From: Pseudomonas sp. B6002
GTDB taxonomy: Bacteria > Pseudomonadota > Gammaproteobacteria > Pseudomonadales > Pseudomonadaceae
Length of the DNA stretch: 64,000 nt
NCBI RefSeq assembly: GCF_013385985.1
Contig: NZ_JACAOY010000010.1
Location: forward strand, 1-64,000
Direction: 5' to 3'
The position numbers and the translations under genes were made by a program. Below the pieces are notes generated by a model. That model worked only from the letters and a program-made list of their open reading frames with translations. It ran no database searches and was not told the DNA's origin. Below are positions 30,998-42,247 of the stretch, piece after piece. Position 1 is the stretch's first letter. Every line of letters starts with the position of its first letter.

Positions 30998-33808
30998 ATG
31001 GCATTGAAATCCCCCGCGTTTCGTAGAAAATTTCCGTTGCTGGTAACCGGCAGTCTGCTGGCCATGCAACCTTTCGCCACCTCATTCGTGGTCGCCGCGG
31101 AACAGTATGACTGCTCAGTCTCTGCTTCGGGTGCCTGGGATTGCGCGCCGAAAACCGCCGCTGCCCCTTTACCACCGCGTCCTGTGCATGACGGCGCTGC
31201 TGTCAGCTCAGCCAACAGCACGGCGCAAACCGATGCTGGCGGCAAAGCCGATGCCGGACCGCAGACCACATTGGTCACCGAATCCAAGGGCCGTGGCCTG
31301 CGCTCGCGCAGCGCCGACTACAGCCACCTGGACTGGGTGCCTCGCGAGAAGCTGACCGCTGCCCAACTGGCTGAAACCGGTCCTTACTGCGGCGGTGCGT
31401 ACATCGAGCCGACGCGTCCTGGCATGAACGACAAGACGAACAAGAGCGATGCGCCAACTTTCATCGGTGCCAAGGCCTCTCGTTACGAGCAGGAACAACA
31501 GGTCGCGACCCTGGCCGGTGACGTCGTCATGCGCCAGGGCAGCATGCAGCTGGAGGCTCAGGAAGCCAACCTGTATCAGGCCGAGAACCGTGGCGAGCTG
31601 AACGGCGATGTCCGTCTGCGCGACAACGGCGCCCTGATCGTGGGCGACCACGCCCAGGTCCAGCTCGACACCGGCGCTGCACAAATCGACAACGCCGAAT
31701 ACGTCCTGCACAAGTCGCGTATCCGCGGTAACGCGCTGTATGCCAAGCGTGCCGAAAACGCGATCATCCGTCTCAAGGACGGTACGTACACCACGTGCGA
31801 GCCAGACAGCAATGCCTGGCAGCTCAAGGGCAACAACATCACGTTGAACCCGGCCACCGGTTTCGGTACGGCCACCAACGCGACGTTGCGGATCAAGAAC
31901 ATTCCGATCCTCTACACCCCTTACATCTATTTCCCGATCGACGACCGTCGCCAATCCGGCTTCCTGCCACCGAGCTTCAGCACGGGCGGCGAAACCGGCT
32001 TCACCCTGGTGACGCCGTACTACTTCAACCTGGCGCCCAACTACGACGCCACGTTGTACCCGCAATACATGACCAAGCGCGGCCTGTTGATGGAAGGCGA
32101 ATTCCGCTACCTCACCAAGTCCAGCGAAGGTCAGGTGGGCGGCGCGTACCTGAACGACGACAACAGCGAGCGTAAAGGTCAGACCGACTACGAAAAAACG
32201 CGCTACATGCTCAACTGGCAACACAAGGGCGGGCTGGATTCGCGTGTACTGACCCAGGTTGACTACACCAATATCAGCGACCCGTACTACTTCCAGGACC
32301 TCAAGTCTTTCCAGGAAGGCGTCCGCAGCCAGGACTACATCAACCAACAGGGTTCCGTGACCTATCGCGGCGACTCCTATCAGGCACGCCTGAACCTGCA
32401 GGCCTACCAGCTGGCAACGATCTCCCAGATCACGCCGTATGACCGCCTGCCGCAAATCACCTTCAACGGCGAGCTGCCGTTCCACCCGGGTGGCCTGAAC
32501 TTCAGCTATGAAACCGAAGCGGTACGCTTCGAGCGCGACCTGGAAAACGGCACCTTCACCGACGAGAACGGCTTGGTTTCGCCGCGTCTGGACACCTACG
32601 TGACCGGCCTGACCCGTGCAAACGGTACACGCCTGAACGTGGCACCGGCCGTCGAATACCCGATGAACTGGACCTACGGCTTCGTCACGCCGAAGCTCAA
32701 GTACGTCTACACCAAGTACGATCTTGACTTGGACAGCATCGGCAAGAACCAGATCATCGCGGCGCAAGCGGCCTCGACTGCCGCCAACCCGTATGCTGGT
32801 GGCAGCTTCAGCAGCTCCCAGGACCGTGCGGTTCCAGTTGCCAGCGTCGACAGCGGCCTGTACTTCGATCGCAACACCAACTGGTTCGGCAAAGACTACC
32901 GTCAGACCCTCGAGCCGCGTGCCTTCTACCTGTACGTGCCGAACAAGGACCAGAGCGACATTCCGGTCTTCGACACCAGTGAGTACTCGTTCAGCTACGC
33001 CTCGCTGTTCCGCGACAACCGCTTCAGCGGTAATGACCGGATCGGCGACGAGAACAAACTGTCGCTGGGCCTGACCAGCCGCTGGATCGAAGACAACGGC
33101 TTCGAACGTCAGCGTGTGTCCGTGGGCCAGGCGCTGTACTTCAAGGATCGCCAGGTTCAACTGCCAGGCATCCTGGCCTCCGACCGTGCTGATGCGAACA
33201 CCGACGTGTCGCCAATCGCACTGGACTACGAGTTCCGCTTCAACCGCGACTGGCGCGCCACTGCCGACTACAACTGGGACACCGAGAACCACAGTCCTCG
33301 CTCCGGCAGCGCAATGTTCCACTACCAGCCGGAAGACAACCCGAACAAGGTTATCAACGTCGGCTATCGCTATCGCAACGACCAGGTGGTGTACAACCAG
33401 CTGACCGGCAAATGGCAGTTCGGTGGTGACTACGGCACTCCGGGCGATCCGAACTTCGTGAAGGATTACTACAAAATCCAGCAACACGACTTCTCGATGA
33501 TGTGGCCGATCGTTCCCCAGTGGAACCTGATCACCCGCTGGCAGTATGACTATGCCCGCAACCGTACCCTGGAAGCCTTCGGTGGTTTCGAGTACGACAA
33601 CTGCTGCTGGAAACTTCGCGTGATCAACCGTTATTGGGTTTCCAACGACGAATACACTCAGATCGCCCCGTTGAACGAAAAGGGTGACCACGGGCTCTTC
33701 TTCCAGATCGTCCTCAAAGGACTCGGCGGCCTGACCGGCGCCAAGGTAGAGAGCTTCCTCGACAAAGGCATTGAAGGTTATCGTGAACGTGAAGACCAAG
33801 CTTTCTGA
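30998..33808 (+). CDS. lptD: LPS-assembly outer-membrane protein LptD
   Basis: Outer-membrane beta-barrel that inserts lipopolysaccharide into the outer leaflet with LptE. The 936-aa protein has a signal peptide (about 1-33), a Pseudomonas-specific Cys-bearing N-terminal segment, an OstA/LptA-like jellyroll (about 165-300) and a C-terminal barrel. Cysteines that can form the structural disulfides are present (GPYCGGA, TTCEPD, NCCWKL). The chosen ATG has a weak ribosome site. Its 3' end overlaps the surA start, linking it to the chaperone that helps fold it. Confidence 0.95.
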   Translation: MALKSPAFRRKFPLLVTGSLLAMQPFATSFVVAAEQYDCSVSASGAWDCAPKTAAAPLPPRPVHDGAAVSSANSTAQTDAGGKADAGPQTTLVTESKGRGLRSRSADYSHLDWVPREKLTAAQLAETGPYCGGAYIEPTRPGMNDKTNKSDAPTFIGAKASRYEQEQQVATLAGDVVMRQGSMQLEAQEANLYQAENRGELNGDVRLRDNGALIVGDHAQVQLDTGAAQIDNAEYVLHKSRIRGNALYAKRAENAIIRLKDGTYTTCEPDSNAWQLKGNNITLNPATGFGTATNATLRIKNIPILYTPYIYFPIDDRRQSGFLPPSFSTGGETGFTLVTPYYFNLAPNYDATLYPQYMTKRGLLMEGEFRYLTKSSEGQVGGAYLNDDNSERKGQTDYEKTRYMLNWQHKGGLDSRVLTQVDYTNISDPYYFQDLKSFQEGVRSQDYINQQGSVTYRGDSYQARLNLQAYQLATISQITPYDRLPQITFNGELPFHPGGLNFSYETEAVRFERDLENGTFTDENGLVSPRLDTYVTGLTRANGTRLNVAPAVEYPMNWTYGFVTPKLKYVYTKYDLDLDSIGKNQIIAAQAASTAANPYAGGSFSSSQDRAVPVASVDSGLYFDRNTNWFGKDYRQTLEPRAFYLYVPNKDQSDIPVFDTSEYSFSYASLFRDNRFSGNDRIGDENKLSLGLTSRWIEDNGFERQRVSVGQALYFKDRQVQLPGILASDRADANTDVSPIALDYEFRFNRDWRATADYNWDTENHSPRSGSAMFHYQPEDNPNKVINVGYRYRNDQVVYNQLTGKWQFGGDYGTPGDPNFVKDYYKIQQHDFSMMWPIVPQWNLITRWQYDYARNRTLEAFGGFEYDNCCWKLRVINRYWVSNDEYTQIAPLNEKGDHGLFFQIVLKGLGGLTGAKVESFLDKGIEGYREREDQAF

Positions 33809-35123
33809 TTGCTTGCGCCCGCTAGTGCTGGGCGCGCTGTTCCTGGGTACTGTTTCGGCACACGCTGCGGTTCAGCAACTGGATAAAGTGGCAGCCATCG
33901 TCGATAACGACGTGATCATGCAGAGCCAACTGGACCAACGGGTCAAGGAAGTTCAGCAAACCATCGCCAAGCGCGGTGGTGGTGTGCCACCTACCAGCGT
34001 GCTGGAACCACAGGTACTGGAACGCCTGATCGTTGAAAACCTGCAACTGCAGATCGGCGAGCGTTCCGGCATCCGTATTTCGGACGAAGAACTGAACCAG
34101 GCCGTTGGCACTATTGCTCAACGCAACAACATGAGCATCGACCAGTTCCGCGCCGCCCTGGCCCACGACGGCCTGTCCTATGAGGACGCCCGTGACCAGA
34201 TCAAGCGTGAAATGATCATCAGCCGTGTGCGTCAGCGCCGCGTGGCCGAGCGTGTTCAGGTGTCCGAGCAGGAAGTGAAGAACTTCCTGGCGTCCGACCT
34301 CGGCAAGATGCAGCTCTCCGAAGAGCTGCACCTGGCTAACATCCTGATCGCGACCCCGGACAGCGCCAGTGCCGAACAGCTCAATGCTGCTGCCGCCAAA
34401 ACCCAGGCCGTTTATGACCGCCTGAAAGCCGGTGCCGACTTCGCCCAGACAGCCATTGCCGTTTCCGGCAGTGACAACGCTCTGGACGGCGGCGACATGG
34501 GCTGGCGTAAAGCGGCTCAACTGCCACCTCCGTTCGACCGTGAGCTGAGCGCCATGAGCGTGGGTGACATCACCCAGCCTGCACGTACACCGGGTGGTTT
34601 CATCATCCTCAAGTTGCTGGGCAAGCGCGGCGGCGAGAACTCGCTGAAAGACGAAGTGCACGTTCGTCACATCCTGGTCAAACCAAGCGAAATCCGCACC
34701 GAAGCCCAAACCAAGGAACTGGCCCAGAAGATCTATGACCGCATCGAAGGCGGTGAAGACTTCGCCACCCTGGCCAAGAGCTTCTCGGAAGACCCGGGTT
34801 CTGCCCTCAACGGCGGCGACCTGAACTGGATCGACCCTAAAGCGCTGGTACCGGAGTTCCAGGACGTCATGGCCAAGACGCCGCAAGGTGTTCTGTCCAA
34901 GCCGTTCAAGACCCAATACGGCTGGCATGTGCTGGAAGTCCTTGGCCGTCGCGCCACTGACAACACTGCTCAAGCCCGCGAGCAGCAAGCACTCACCGTA
35001 CTGCGCAACCGCAAATACGATGAAGAACTGCAGACCTGGTTGCGTCAGATCCGCGACGAAGCCTACGTAGAAAACAAGCTGCCCGCCGCCGAGCAAACAG
35101 GCGCCGATCAGGCAGCCCAGTGA
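33783..35123 (+). CDS. surA: Periplasmic chaperone/peptidyl-prolyl isomerase SurA
   Basis: Escorts outer-membrane proteins, including LptD, through the periplasm. The protein is about 446 aa. A signal peptide ends near LGTVSAHA. An N-terminal chaperone region is followed by two parvulin domains (about 175-280 and 285-390), each with the family GGDMGW or GGDLNW signature. No ATG start is available. I choose the GTG at 33783 because GAAGG lies 5 nt upstream. GTG 33789 is a close alternative, and TTG 33771 is less likely. The start lies inside lptD, so translation is probably coupled. Confidence 0.92.
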   Translation: MNVKTKLSDCLRPLVLGALFLGTVSAHAAVQQLDKVAAIVDNDVIMQSQLDQRVKEVQQTIAKRGGGVPPTSVLEPQVLERLIVENLQLQIGERSGIRISDEELNQAVGTIAQRNNMSIDQFRAALAHDGLSYEDARDQIKREMIISRVRQRRVAERVQVSEQEVKNFLASDLGKMQLSEELHLANILIATPDSASAEQLNAAAAKTQAVYDRLKAGADFAQTAIAVSGSDNALDGGDMGWRKAAQLPPPFDRELSAMSVGDITQPARTPGGFIILKLLGKRGGENSLKDEVHVRHILVKPSEIRTEAQTKELAQKIYDRIEGGEDFATLAKSFSEDPGSALNGGDLNWIDPKALVPEFQDVMAKTPQGVLSKPFKTQYGWHVLEVLGRRATDNTAQAREQQALTVLRNRKYDEELQTWLRQIRDEAYVENKLPAAEQTGADQAAQ

Positions 35124-36109
35124 AACCCCAGCGTTTCGCGGTGACACCCGGCGAGCCAGCCGGCATTGGTCCAGACCTGTGCCTGCTGCTCGCCTCGCAA
35201 CCCCAGCCACACCCCCTGATCGCCATTACCAGCCGCGACCTGCTCCTTGAGCGGGCCGCGCAGTTGGGGGTGGCTGTCAATTTGCTGGACGCAGCACCGG
35301 GCAACTGGCCCGACCTGCCTGCGCCTGCGGGCAGCCTGTATGTGTGGGACACCCCGCTGCAGGCCAAGGTCGTCGCCGGGCAGCTGGACAAGGCCAACGC
35401 GGCCTTCGTTTTGGAAACCCTGACCCGCGCAGGCCAGGGCTGCATCGACGGCACCTTTGCCGGCATGATCACCGCCCCTGTGCACAAGGGCGTGATCAAC
35501 GAATCCGGCATCGCGTTCTCCGGGCATACCGAATTCCTCGCCGAGCTGACCCACACCGAACAAGTGGTGATGATGCTGGCCACTCGGGGGCTGCGCGTCG
35601 CCCTGGTGACCACGCACCTGCCGCTGCGGGATATCGCCGATGCGATCACCGCCGAGCGCGTGGAGCGCGTTACGCGCATCCTGCACGCCGACCTGCAACA
35701 GAAATTCGGCATCGCCCAGCCTCGCATCCTGGTCTGCGGGCTCAACCCCCACGCCGGCGAAGGCGGCCACCTGGGCCATGAAGAAATCGACATCATCGAA
35801 CCCACATTAGAGCGCCTGCGCCAAGAAGGCATGGACCTGCGTGGCCCACTGCCTGCGGACACTCTGTTTACCCCCAAATATCTGGAGCACTGCGACGCAG
35901 TGCTGGCGATGTACCATGACCAGGGGCTGCCCGTGCTGAAGTACAAAGGCTTCGGCGCCGCAGTCAACGTGACACTGGGCCTGCCGATCATCCGTACCTC
36001 CGTCGACCATGGCACTGCCCTGGACCTGGCAGGCAGCGGCAAGATCGATACCGGCAGCCTGCACGTGGCCCTGGAAACCGCCTATCAGATGGCCGAGACC
36101 CGTATATGA
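35120..36109 (+). CDS. pdxA: 4-hydroxythreonine-4-phosphate dehydrogenase
   Basis: NAD-dependent enzyme of pyridoxal 5'-phosphate synthesis. The 329-aa protein has the motifs [34 protein letters not shown] and NPHAGEGG, which carry the metal-binding histidines. It starts at a GTG that overlaps the surA stop (GTGA), and its own stop overlaps the rsmA ATG, so it is coupled on both sides. Confidence 0.96.
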   Translation: MKPQRFAVTPGEPAGIGPDLCLLLASQPQPHPLIAITSRDLLLERAAQLGVAVNLLDAAPGNWPDLPAPAGSLYVWDTPLQAKVVAGQLDKANAAFVLETLTRAGQGCIDGTFAGMITAPVHKGVINESGIAFSGHTEFLAELTHTEQVVMMLATRGLRVALVTTHLPLRDIADAITAERVERVTRILHADLQQKFGIAQPRILVCGLNPHAGEGGHLGHEEIDIIEPTLERLRQEGMDLRGPLPADTLFTPKYLEHCDAVLAMYHDQGLPVLKYKGFGAAVNVTLGLPIIRTSVDHGTALDLAGSGKIDTGSLHVALETAYQMAETRI

Positions 36110-36918
36110 CTGAGCATTACCAACACCGGGCGCGCAAGCGCTTCGGGCAAAACTTCCTGCACGATGCAGGCGTAATTGACCGCATCCTGCGCTCCATCCA
36201 TGCCAAGCCCGAAGACCGCCTGCTGGAAATCGGCCCGGGCCAGGGCGCACTGACCCAAGGCCTGCTGGCCAGCGGTGGTCAGCTGGACGTGGTTGAGTTG
36301 GACAAGGACCTGATCCCGATCCTCAACCAGCAGTTCGCCGGCAAACCCAACTTCAACCTGCACCAGGGCGATGCGCTGAAGTTCGACTTCAACACCCTCA
36401 ACGCGGCGCCCAACAGCCTGCGGGTGGTGGGCAACCTGCCGTACAACATCTCCACGCCGTTGATTTTCCACCTGCTGAACAACGCCGGGATCATCCGCGA
36501 CATGCACTTCATGCTGCAAAAGGAAGTGGTCGAGCGTTTGGCGGCAGGCCCTGGCGGCGGTGACTGGGGTCGCCTGTCGATCATGGTTCAGTACCACTGC
36601 CGTGTAGAGCACCTGTTCAACGTCGGGCCGGGCGCGTTCAACCCGCCGCCGAAGGTCGACTCGGCCATCGTGCGCCTGGTGCCTCACGCCGTACTGCCGC
36701 ACCCGGCCAAGGACCATCGCCTGCTGGAGCGAGTGGTGCGCGAAGCCTTCAACCAACGCCGCAAGACCTTGCGCAACACGCTCAAGGCCCTGCTGAGCAA
36801 CGCTGAAATTGAAGCCGCCGGTGTAGACGGCAGCCTGCGCCCGGAGCAACTGGACCTCGCCGCCTTCGTGCGCCTGGCTGACCAGTTGGCGATCCAACCC
36901 GCCCCAGTCGCCGAATAA
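36106..36918 (+). CDS. rsmA: 16S rRNA dimethyladenosine transferase
   Basis: Dimethylates two adjacent adenosines in helix 45 of 16S rRNA (A1518 and A1519 in E. coli numbering) during 30S maturation. Loss gives kasugamycin resistance. The 270-aa protein has the SAM-binding [11 protein letters not shown], the catalytic NLPYNISTP and a C-terminal helical domain. The N-terminus with RKRFGQNFL is typical. It overlaps pdxA by 4 bp and ends the lptD-surA-pdxA-rsmA run, followed by a REPIN. Confidence 0.97.
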   Translation: MTEHYQHRARKRFGQNFLHDAGVIDRILRSIHAKPEDRLLEIGPGQGALTQGLLASGGQLDVVELDKDLIPILNQQFAGKPNFNLHQGDALKFDFNTLNAAPNSLRVVGNLPYNISTPLIFHLLNNAGIIRDMHFMLQKEVVERLAAGPGGGDWGRLSIMVQYHCRVEHLFNVGPGAFNPPPKVDSAIVRLVPHAVLPHPAKDHRLLERVVREAFNQRRKTLRNTLKALLSNAEIEAAGVDGSLRPEQLDLAAFVRLADQLAIQPAPVAE

Positions 36919-36921
36919 CCG

Positions 36922-37008
36922 TGTAGGAGCCGGCTTGCCGGCGATGCATGCGCCGCGGAGCATCCGTCAGCGCGCGTTGATGCAATCGCAGGCAAGCCAG
37001 CTCCCACA
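36922..37008. repeat. REPIN (mosaic arms)
   Basis: Lies between rsmA and apaG. The left unit is the GCCGGC variant and the right unit the complement of the GCCTGC variant. It separates the two halves of a gene run that is otherwise tightly packed. Confidence 0.87.
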
Positions 37009-37087
37009 TGTCTGGCCTAGTGCCCGGCTGATGGCCTAGACTGACCCGCATCTGCTGTCCTCCGCTTTTGCTTTTAAGGCCTCTTGC

Positions 37088-37468
37088 ATGTCCGATCCTC
37101 GCTACCAGATCGACGTCAGCGTCGTCACCCGCTTCCTGGCGGACCAATCGCAACCTGACCAGAACCGCTTTGCCTTTGCCTACACCATCACGGTGAAGAA
37201 CAACGGCCTGGTGCCTGCCAAGCTGCTGTCTCGTCACTGGGTCATCACCGACGGTGATGGCCAGGTCGAGGAAGTGCGCGGTGCCGGCGTGGTCGGCCAG
37301 CAACCCTTGATCGACATCGGCGCCAGCCATACCTACAGCAGCGGCACGGTCATGACCTCCAAGGTCGGCACCATGCAAGGCTCGTATCAGATGAAGGCCA
37401 CCGACGGCCAACTGTTCGATGCTGTCATTGCGCCCTTCCGCCTCGCCGTGCCCGGAGCCCTGCACTGA
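37088..37468 (+). CDS. apaG: ApaG protein
   Basis: Small cytoplasmic protein of fibronectin type III-like fold, 126 aa, of unclear biochemical role (linked to Co2+ resistance and magnesium transport in Salmonella). It has the conserved [20 protein letters not shown] and [18 protein letters not shown] stretches. Its stop overlaps the apaH start (TGATG), so the pair is translationally coupled, as in other gammaproteobacteria. Confidence 0.93.
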   Translation: MSDPRYQIDVSVVTRFLADQSQPDQNRFAFAYTITVKNNGLVPAKLLSRHWVITDGDGQVEEVRGAGVVGQQPLIDIGASHTYSSGTVMTSKVGTMQGSYQMKATDGQLFDAVIAPFRLAVPGALH

Positions 37469-38316
37469 TGGCGACGTACGCGGTCGGCGACCTGCAAGGC
37501 TGCCTGGAACCGCTCAAGTGCCTGCTGGAGCGTGTTGCCTTCGACCCGGCCAAGGACCGCCTGTGGCTGGTCGGCGACCTGGTCAACCGCGGCCCGCAAT
37601 CCCTGGAAACCCTGCGCTACCTCTATAACCTGCGCGACGCCCTGGTGTGCGTGCTGGGCAACCACGACTTGCACTTGCTGGCAGCGGCCAAGAACATCGA
37701 GCGTCTGAAAAAGGGCGATACCCTGCGGGAAATCCTCGAAGCGCCAGACCGCGCCGAGTTGCTCGACTGGGTTCGTCGACAAAAGCTCATGCATTACGAC
37801 GAGGCCCGCAACACGGCGTTGGTCCATGCCGGCATCCCGCCGCAGTGGACGCTGAAAAAGGCGCTCAAGTGCGCGGCTGAAGTCGAAAGTGCCCTGGCCG
37901 ATGACAACCTCTACGCCGCTTACCTCGACGGCATGTACGGCAACGAGCCAGTGAAGTGGGACAATGACCTGAGTGGCGTAACCCGCCTGCGCGTCATCAC
38001 CAACTACTTCACGCGCATGCGCTTCTGCACCGCCGAAGGCAAGCTGGACCTCAAGAGCAAGGAAGGCGCCGACACAGCGCTGCCAGGCTACAAGCCATGG
38101 TTTGCTCATAAAGAGCGCAAGACCCGCGACACCAAGATCATTTTCGGTCACTGGGCGGCCCTGGAAGGCCAGTGCGAAGAGCCCGGCGTATTTGCCCTCG
38201 ACACCGGCTGCGTGTGGGGCGGCGCCATGACCCTGATGAACATCGACACCGGCGAGCGCCTGAGCTGCCAGTGCGAATCTCCCCTTTCCGTTACCCTGCC
38301 GGCCGCCAAGCCCTAG
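37468..38316 (+). CDS. apaH: Symmetrical bis(5'-nucleosyl)-tetraphosphatase
   Basis: Hydrolyses Ap4A to two ADP and can remove Np4 caps from RNA. The 282-aa protein carries the metallophosphoesterase motifs [13 protein letters not shown] and GNHDLHLLA, plus a C-terminal FGHWAALEG. It is coupled to apaG by overlapping stop and start codons and followed after 8 bp by glpE. Confidence 0.95.
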   Translation: MATYAVGDLQGCLEPLKCLLERVAFDPAKDRLWLVGDLVNRGPQSLETLRYLYNLRDALVCVLGNHDLHLLAAAKNIERLKKGDTLREILEAPDRAELLDWVRRQKLMHYDEARNTALVHAGIPPQWTLKKALKCAAEVESALADDNLYAAYLDGMYGNEPVKWDNDLSGVTRLRVITNYFTRMRFCTAEGKLDLKSKEGADTALPGYKPWFAHKERKTRDTKIIFGHWAALEGQCEEPGVFALDTGCVWGGAMTLMNIDTGERLSCQCESPLSVTLPAAKP

Positions 38317-38324
38317 GAGCCCCC

Positions 38325-38654
38325 GTGAGCGAATTCAAACGTATCCCCCCCGAACAAGCCCAGGCCCTGCGCGAAAAAGGCGCCGTGGTGGTCGACATCC
38401 GCGACCAGCCGACTTATGCCGCCGCCCATATCCGTGGCGCGCAGCATCTGGACAACCACAACATTGCCGATTTCATCCGTGCCGCCGACCTCGACGCACC
38501 AGTGATCGTGGCCTGCTATCACGGCAATTCCAGCCAGAGCGCAGCGGCTTATCTGATCAGCCAGGGCTTCTCCGACGTCTACAGCCTGGACGGCGGCTTT
38601 GAGCTGTGGCGTACGACGTATCCTGCGGAAATTGCCTCCGGCGATTCGCAATAA
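38325..38654 (+). CDS. glpE: Thiosulfate sulfurtransferase GlpE
   Basis: Single-domain rhodanese of 109 aa that transfers sulfane sulfur from thiosulfate to cyanide or a dithiol acceptor. The active-site loop is ACYHGNSS with C64, preceded by VVDIRD. It uses a GTG start with AGGAG 5 nt upstream. A longer reading into apaH lacks support. It is the last gene of the apaG-apaH-glpE group, as in PAO1. Confidence 0.92.
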   Translation: MSEFKRIPPEQAQALREKGAVVVDIRDQPTYAAAHIRGAQHLDNHNIADFIRAADLDAPVIVACYHGNSSQSAAAYLISQGFSDVYSLDGGFELWRTTYPAEIASGDSQ

Positions 38655-38661
38655 TTTTTTT
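38624..38661 (+). terminator. Possible terminator after glpE
   Basis: TGCGGAA pairs with TTCGCA with one bulge across a 14-nt loop, and a run of seven T residues follows shortly after. The stem lies in the last codons of glpE. The stem is short, so strength is uncertain. Confidence 0.4.
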
Positions 38662-38742
38662 CACACCCCGCTACCCCGCGTGACGCTTGGCCTCGCGCCG
38701 TTTCTGACGAACGGCGCAGCCAAACTAATTACGCATCGCGCC

Positions 38743-38772
38743 TTGACCTCCCTGATTCCGAACTATCCTTAA
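38743..38772 (+). promoter_or_regulatory. Candidate promoter of the prkA operon (sigma-S-like)
   Basis: TTGACC is followed after 15 bp by TATCCT within CTATCCTTAA. The extended -10 resembles the sigma-S preference (CTATACTTAA). E. coli yeaG, the prkA homologue, is RpoS-dependent. The predicted transcript would have a leader of about 165 nt holding a GCCGGT/ACCGGC palindrome (38799-38812). Confidence 0.35.
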
Positions 38773-38939
38773 GCGCAGGCCATCCGAATCAGGGGAGAGC
38801 CGGTACACCGGCGTGCGGGTCATCGGTAGCGTTTCAGGGTGTTCTGGGGGGAAAACGGCCATTGGCGATCGTCAATGACTGCCAGCATCGACTGATTGAT
38901 CCGGCGTCGGCTCCACGTATCGAGCGAGGTGACGACGTC

Positions 38940-40862
38940 ATGAGTATCTTTAGCCACTTCCAAAACCGCTTTGAGTCCACACAACAGGAAGAACTCACGC
39001 TTCAAGAGTATCTCGACCTGTGCAAAAAGGACCGCAGCACCTACGCGTCTGCCGCCGAGCGCCTGCTGTTGGCGATTGGCGAGCCGGAGCTGGTAGACAC
39101 CTCGAACAATTCGCGCCTGTCGCGAATATTCTCCAACAAGGTGATCCGGCGTTACCCGGCCTTTGAAGACTTCCATGGCATGGAAGAATGCATCGACCAG
39201 ATCGTCTCCTACTTCCGCCATGCTGCCCAAGGCCTGGAAGAGAAGAAACAGATCCTCTACCTGCTCGGCCCCGTCGGCGGCGGCAAGTCGTCCCTGGCCG
39301 AAAAACTCAAACAACTGATCGAGAAAGTGCCCTTCTACGCCATCAAGGGTTCTCCGGTTTTCGAATCGCCTTTGGGGTTGTTCAACGCCACGGAAGATGG
39401 CGCGATCCTCGAAGAAGACTTCGGCATCCCGCGTCGCTACCTCAACACCATCATGTCGCCCTGGGCCACCAAGCGCCTGGCCGAGTTCGGCGGCGATATC
39501 AGCCAGTTCCGCGTGGTCAAGCTCTACCCGTCGATCCTCAACCAGATCGGTGTGGCCAAGACCGAACCGGGTGACGAGAACAACCAGGACATCTCGGCAC
39601 TGGTGGGCAAGGTCGATATCCGCAAACTCGAGGAATTCCCGCAGAACGACGCCGACGCCTACAGCTACTCGGGCGCACTGTGCCGGGCCAACCAGGGCCT
39701 GATGGAGTTCGTGGAGATGTTCAAGGCACCGATCAAGGTGCTGCACCCACTGCTCACCGCCACCCAGGAAGGCAACTACAACAGTACCGAAGGCCTGGGC
39801 GCGATTCCGTTCACCGGGATCCTGCTGGCCCACTCCAACGAATCGGAATGGCACACCTTCCGCAACAACAAGAACAACGAAGCCTTCATCGACCGGATCT
39901 ACATCGTCAAGGTGCCGTACTGCCTGCGGGTCAGCGATGAAATCAAGATCTACGACAAGCTGCTGTTCAACAGCTCCCTGGCCAAGGCTCACTGCGCGCC
40001 CGACACCCTCAAGATGCTGGCCCAGTTCACCGTGCTGTCGCGCCTCAAGGAGCCGGAGAACTCGAACATCTACTCGAAGATGCGCGTGTACGACGGCGAA
40101 AACCTCAAGGACACCGACCCCAAGGCCAAATCGATCCAGGAATATCGCGACAGTGCGGGTGTGGATGAGGGGATGAACGGCCTGTCGACGCGTTTTGCAT
40201 TCAAGATCCTGTCCAAGGTCTTCAACTTCGACCCGCACGAAATTGCCGCCAACCCGGTGCACTTGCTTTACGTACTGGAACAGCAGATCGAACAGGAGCA
40301 ATTCCAGGCCGAAACCCGCGAACGCTACCTGCGCTTCCTCAAGGAATACCTGGCGCCGCGCTACATCGAATTCATCGGCAAGGAAATCCAGACGGCGTAC
40401 CTGGAGTCCTACAGCGAGTACGGCCAAAACATCTTCGACCGCTACGTGCTGTACGCCGACTTCTGGATTCAGGACCAGGAATACCGCGACCCGGAAACCG
40501 GCGAAATCCTCAACCGCGTGGCCCTCAACGAGGAACTGGAGAAAATCGAGAAACCGGCCGGCATCAGCAATCCGAAGGATTTCCGCAACGAAATCGTCAA
40601 CTTCGTACTGCGCGCACGGGCCAACAACAACGGCAAGAACCCCACCTGGCTCAGCTACGAGAAACTGCGGGTGGTCATCGAGAAGAAAATGTTCTCCAAC
40701 ACCGAGGATCTGCTGCCGGTCATCAGCTTCAACGCCAAGGCCAGCAAGGAGGATCAGCAAAAACACAACGACTTCGTCACACGAATGGTCGAGCGTGGCT
40801 ACACCGACAAACAGGTACGGTTGCTCTCCGAGTGGTACCTGCGGGTGCGCAAATCGCAGTAA
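38940..40862 (+). CDS. prkA: PrkA-type serine protein kinase / AAA+ protein (YeaG)
   Basis: Large cytoplasmic stress protein of 640 aa with an N-terminal AAA+ domain (Walker A GPVGGGKSS at 110-118) and a C-terminal kinase-like domain. E. coli YeaG affects starvation and stress responses, and recent work on B. subtilis PrkA points to AAA+ protease activity, so the biochemical role is debated. The start at MSIFSHF is preceded by GAGGTGA. A reading from 38862 adds 26 unsupported residues. It is first of three genes whose homologues are adjacent or co-regulated in many proteobacteria. Confidence 0.92.
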   Translation: MSIFSHFQNRFESTQQEELTLQEYLDLCKKDRSTYASAAERLLLAIGEPELVDTSNNSRLSRIFSNKVIRRYPAFEDFHGMEECIDQIVSYFRHAAQGLEEKKQILYLLGPVGGGKSSLAEKLKQLIEKVPFYAIKGSPVFESPLGLFNATEDGAILEEDFGIPRRYLNTIMSPWATKRLAEFGGDISQFRVVKLYPSILNQIGVAKTEPGDENNQDISALVGKVDIRKLEEFPQNDADAYSYSGALCRANQGLMEFVEMFKAPIKVLHPLLTATQEGNYNSTEGLGAIPFTGILLAHSNESEWHTFRNNKNNEAFIDRIYIVKVPYCLRVSDEIKIYDKLLFNSSLAKAHCAPDTLKMLAQFTVLSRLKEPENSNIYSKMRVYDGENLKDTDPKAKSIQEYRDSAGVDEGMNGLSTRFAFKILSKVFNFDPHEIAANPVHLLYVLEQQIEQEQFQAETRERYLRFLKEYLAPRYIEFIGKEIQTAYLESYSEYGQNIFDRYVLYADFWIQDQEYRDPETGEILNRVALNEELEKIEKPAGISNPKDFRNEIVNFVLRARANNNGKNPTWLSYEKLRVVIEKKMFSNTEDLLPVISFNAKASKEDQQKHNDFVTRMVERGYTDKQVRLLSEWYLRVRKSQ

Positions 40863-40932
40863 GGCAGCCACAGGCGTGCACTGCCGGGGCAATGGCCCGG
40901 CAGCTGACCGCTTGTCTCTAAGCTTCCAGCGC

Positions 40933-40960
40933 GTAGCGTGAAGCTTGTAACGTGAAGCTG
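40933..40960 (+). repeat. Tandem 14-bp repeat before yeaH
   Basis: GTAGCGTGAAGCTT is followed directly by GTAACGTGAAGCTG, and a partial third copy (AGCTTCCAGCGC) precedes them. Similar degenerate AGCTT-containing tandem repeats occur in Pseudomonas intergenic regions. It lies in the 113-bp gap between prkA and yeaH. Confidence 0.5.
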
Positions 40961-40975
40961 CCCGGAGGGCTCCCC

Positions 40976-42247
40976 ATGAGCTATGTGATCGACCGACGCC
41001 TCAATGGCAAGAACAAGAGCACGGTAAACCGTCAGCGTTTCCTGCGGCGTTACCGTGACCACATCAAAAAGGCCGTGGAAGAGGCGGTGAGCCGCCGTTC
41101 CATCACCGACATGGAACATGGCGAACAGATCAGCATTCCTGGCCGGGACATCGACGAACCGGTGCTGCACCACGGTCGGGGCGGCAAACAGACCGTCGTG
41201 CACCCAGGCAACAAGGAATTCACCACCGGCGAACATATCCAGCGGCCCCAGGGCGGAGGCGGCGGCAAAGGCCCGGGCAAGGCCGGTAACTCCGGCGAGG
41301 GCATGGATGAGTTCGTGTTCCAGATCACCCAGGAAGAATTCCTCGAATTCATGTTCGAAGACCTGGAACTGCCCAACCTGGTCAAACGCAACCTGACCGG
41401 CACCGACACGTTCAAGACCGTGCGCGCCGGGATCAGCAACGAAGGCAACCCGTCCCGCATCAATATCATCCGCACCCTGCGCTCGGCCCACGCACGTCGC
41501 ATCGCCCTGTCCGGCAGCAGCCGCGCAAAGCTGAAGGAGGCCAAGGAAGAACTGGCGCGATTGAAGCGCGATGAGCCAGACAACTTCGGCGATATCCAGG
41601 AAATCGAAGCCGAAATAGAGAAACTCAGCGCGCGCATTCATCGCGTGCCGTTCCTCGACACCTTCGACCTGAAGTACAACCTGCTGGTCAAGCAACCCAA
41701 CCCCAGTTCCAAGGCGGTGATGTTCTGCCTGATGGACGTGTCCGGCTCCATGACCCAGGCCACCAAGGACATTGCCAAGCGCTTCTTTATCCTGCTGTAC
41801 CTGTTCCTCAAGCGGAACTACGACAAGATCGACGTGGTGTTCATCCGCCATCACACCAGCGCCCGGGAAGTGGACGAAGAGGAGTTTTTCTACTCGCGGG
41901 AAACCGGTGGCACCATCGTGTCCAGCGCACTGAAGCTGATGCAGGAGATCATGGCCGAGCGCTATCCCGCCAACGATTGGAACATCTACGCCGCCCAAGC
42001 CTCCGATGGCGACAATTGGAACGATGACTCGCCGATCTGCCGTGACATCCTGATCAACCAGATCATGCCGTTTGTGCAGTACTACACCTACGTCGAAATC
42101 ACCCCTCGTGAGCACCAGGCCCTGTGGTTCGAATATGAGCGCATCGGCGAAGCCTTTGCCGACACGTTCGCCCAGCAGCAACTGGTCTCGGCCGGCGATA
42201 TCTACCCGGTCTTCCGTGAACTCTTCCAGCGCAGGTTAGTGACATGA
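40976..42247 (+). CDS. yeaH: YeaH/YhbH family protein (DUF444)
   Basis: 423-aa protein with a charged N-terminal region and a C-terminal von Willebrand A-like domain. The metal-ion site DxSxS is present as D254, S256 and S258 (MDVSGSMTQ). The molecular function is unknown. It is partnered with PrkA in stress and starvation. The ATG giving MSYVIDRR follows a GGAGGG site. The preceding in-frame GTG at 40952 lies before that site. Its stop overlaps the spoVR start by 4 bp. Confidence 0.88.
   Translation: MSYVIDRRLNGKNKSTVNRQRFLRRYRDHIKKAVEEAVSRRSITDMEHGEQISIPGRDIDEPVLHHGRGGKQTVVHPGNKEFTTGEHIQRPQGGGGGKGPGKAGNSGEGMDEFVFQITQEEFLEFMFEDLELPNLVKRNLTGTDTFKTVRAGISNEGNPSRINIIRTLRSAHARRIALSGSSRAKLKEAKEELARLKRDEPDNFGDIQEIEAEIEKLSARIHRVPFLDTFDLKYNLLVKQPNPSSKAVMFCLMDVSGSMTQATKDIAKRFFILLYLFLKRNYDKIDVVFIRHHTSAREVDEEEFFYSRETGGTIVSSALKLMQEIMAERYPANDWNIYAAQASDGDNWNDDSPICRDILINQIMPFVQYYTYVEITPREHQALWFEYERIGEAFADTFAQQQLVSAGDIYPVFRELFQRRLVT

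Noticed and set aside
31208-33799. An 863-codon open frame antisense to lptD
   Set aside because: It is the complement of a certain gene in a GC-rich genome. Its composition (Val, Ala, Arg, His rich) has no family resemblance, and no ribosome site was found. The same applies to long antisense frames opposite trpD-trpE (13200-16479), agtS (24672-27023), prkA (38820-40892), the transporter permeases (19238-21559), rpoD (50761-52575) and rmcA (54329-55891).
38172-38324. Extended N-terminus of GlpE inside apaH
   Set aside because: GlpE is a single rhodanese domain of about 108 aa. The GTG at 38325 has AGGAG upstream, and the extension is an Arg-rich out-of-frame reading of apaH.
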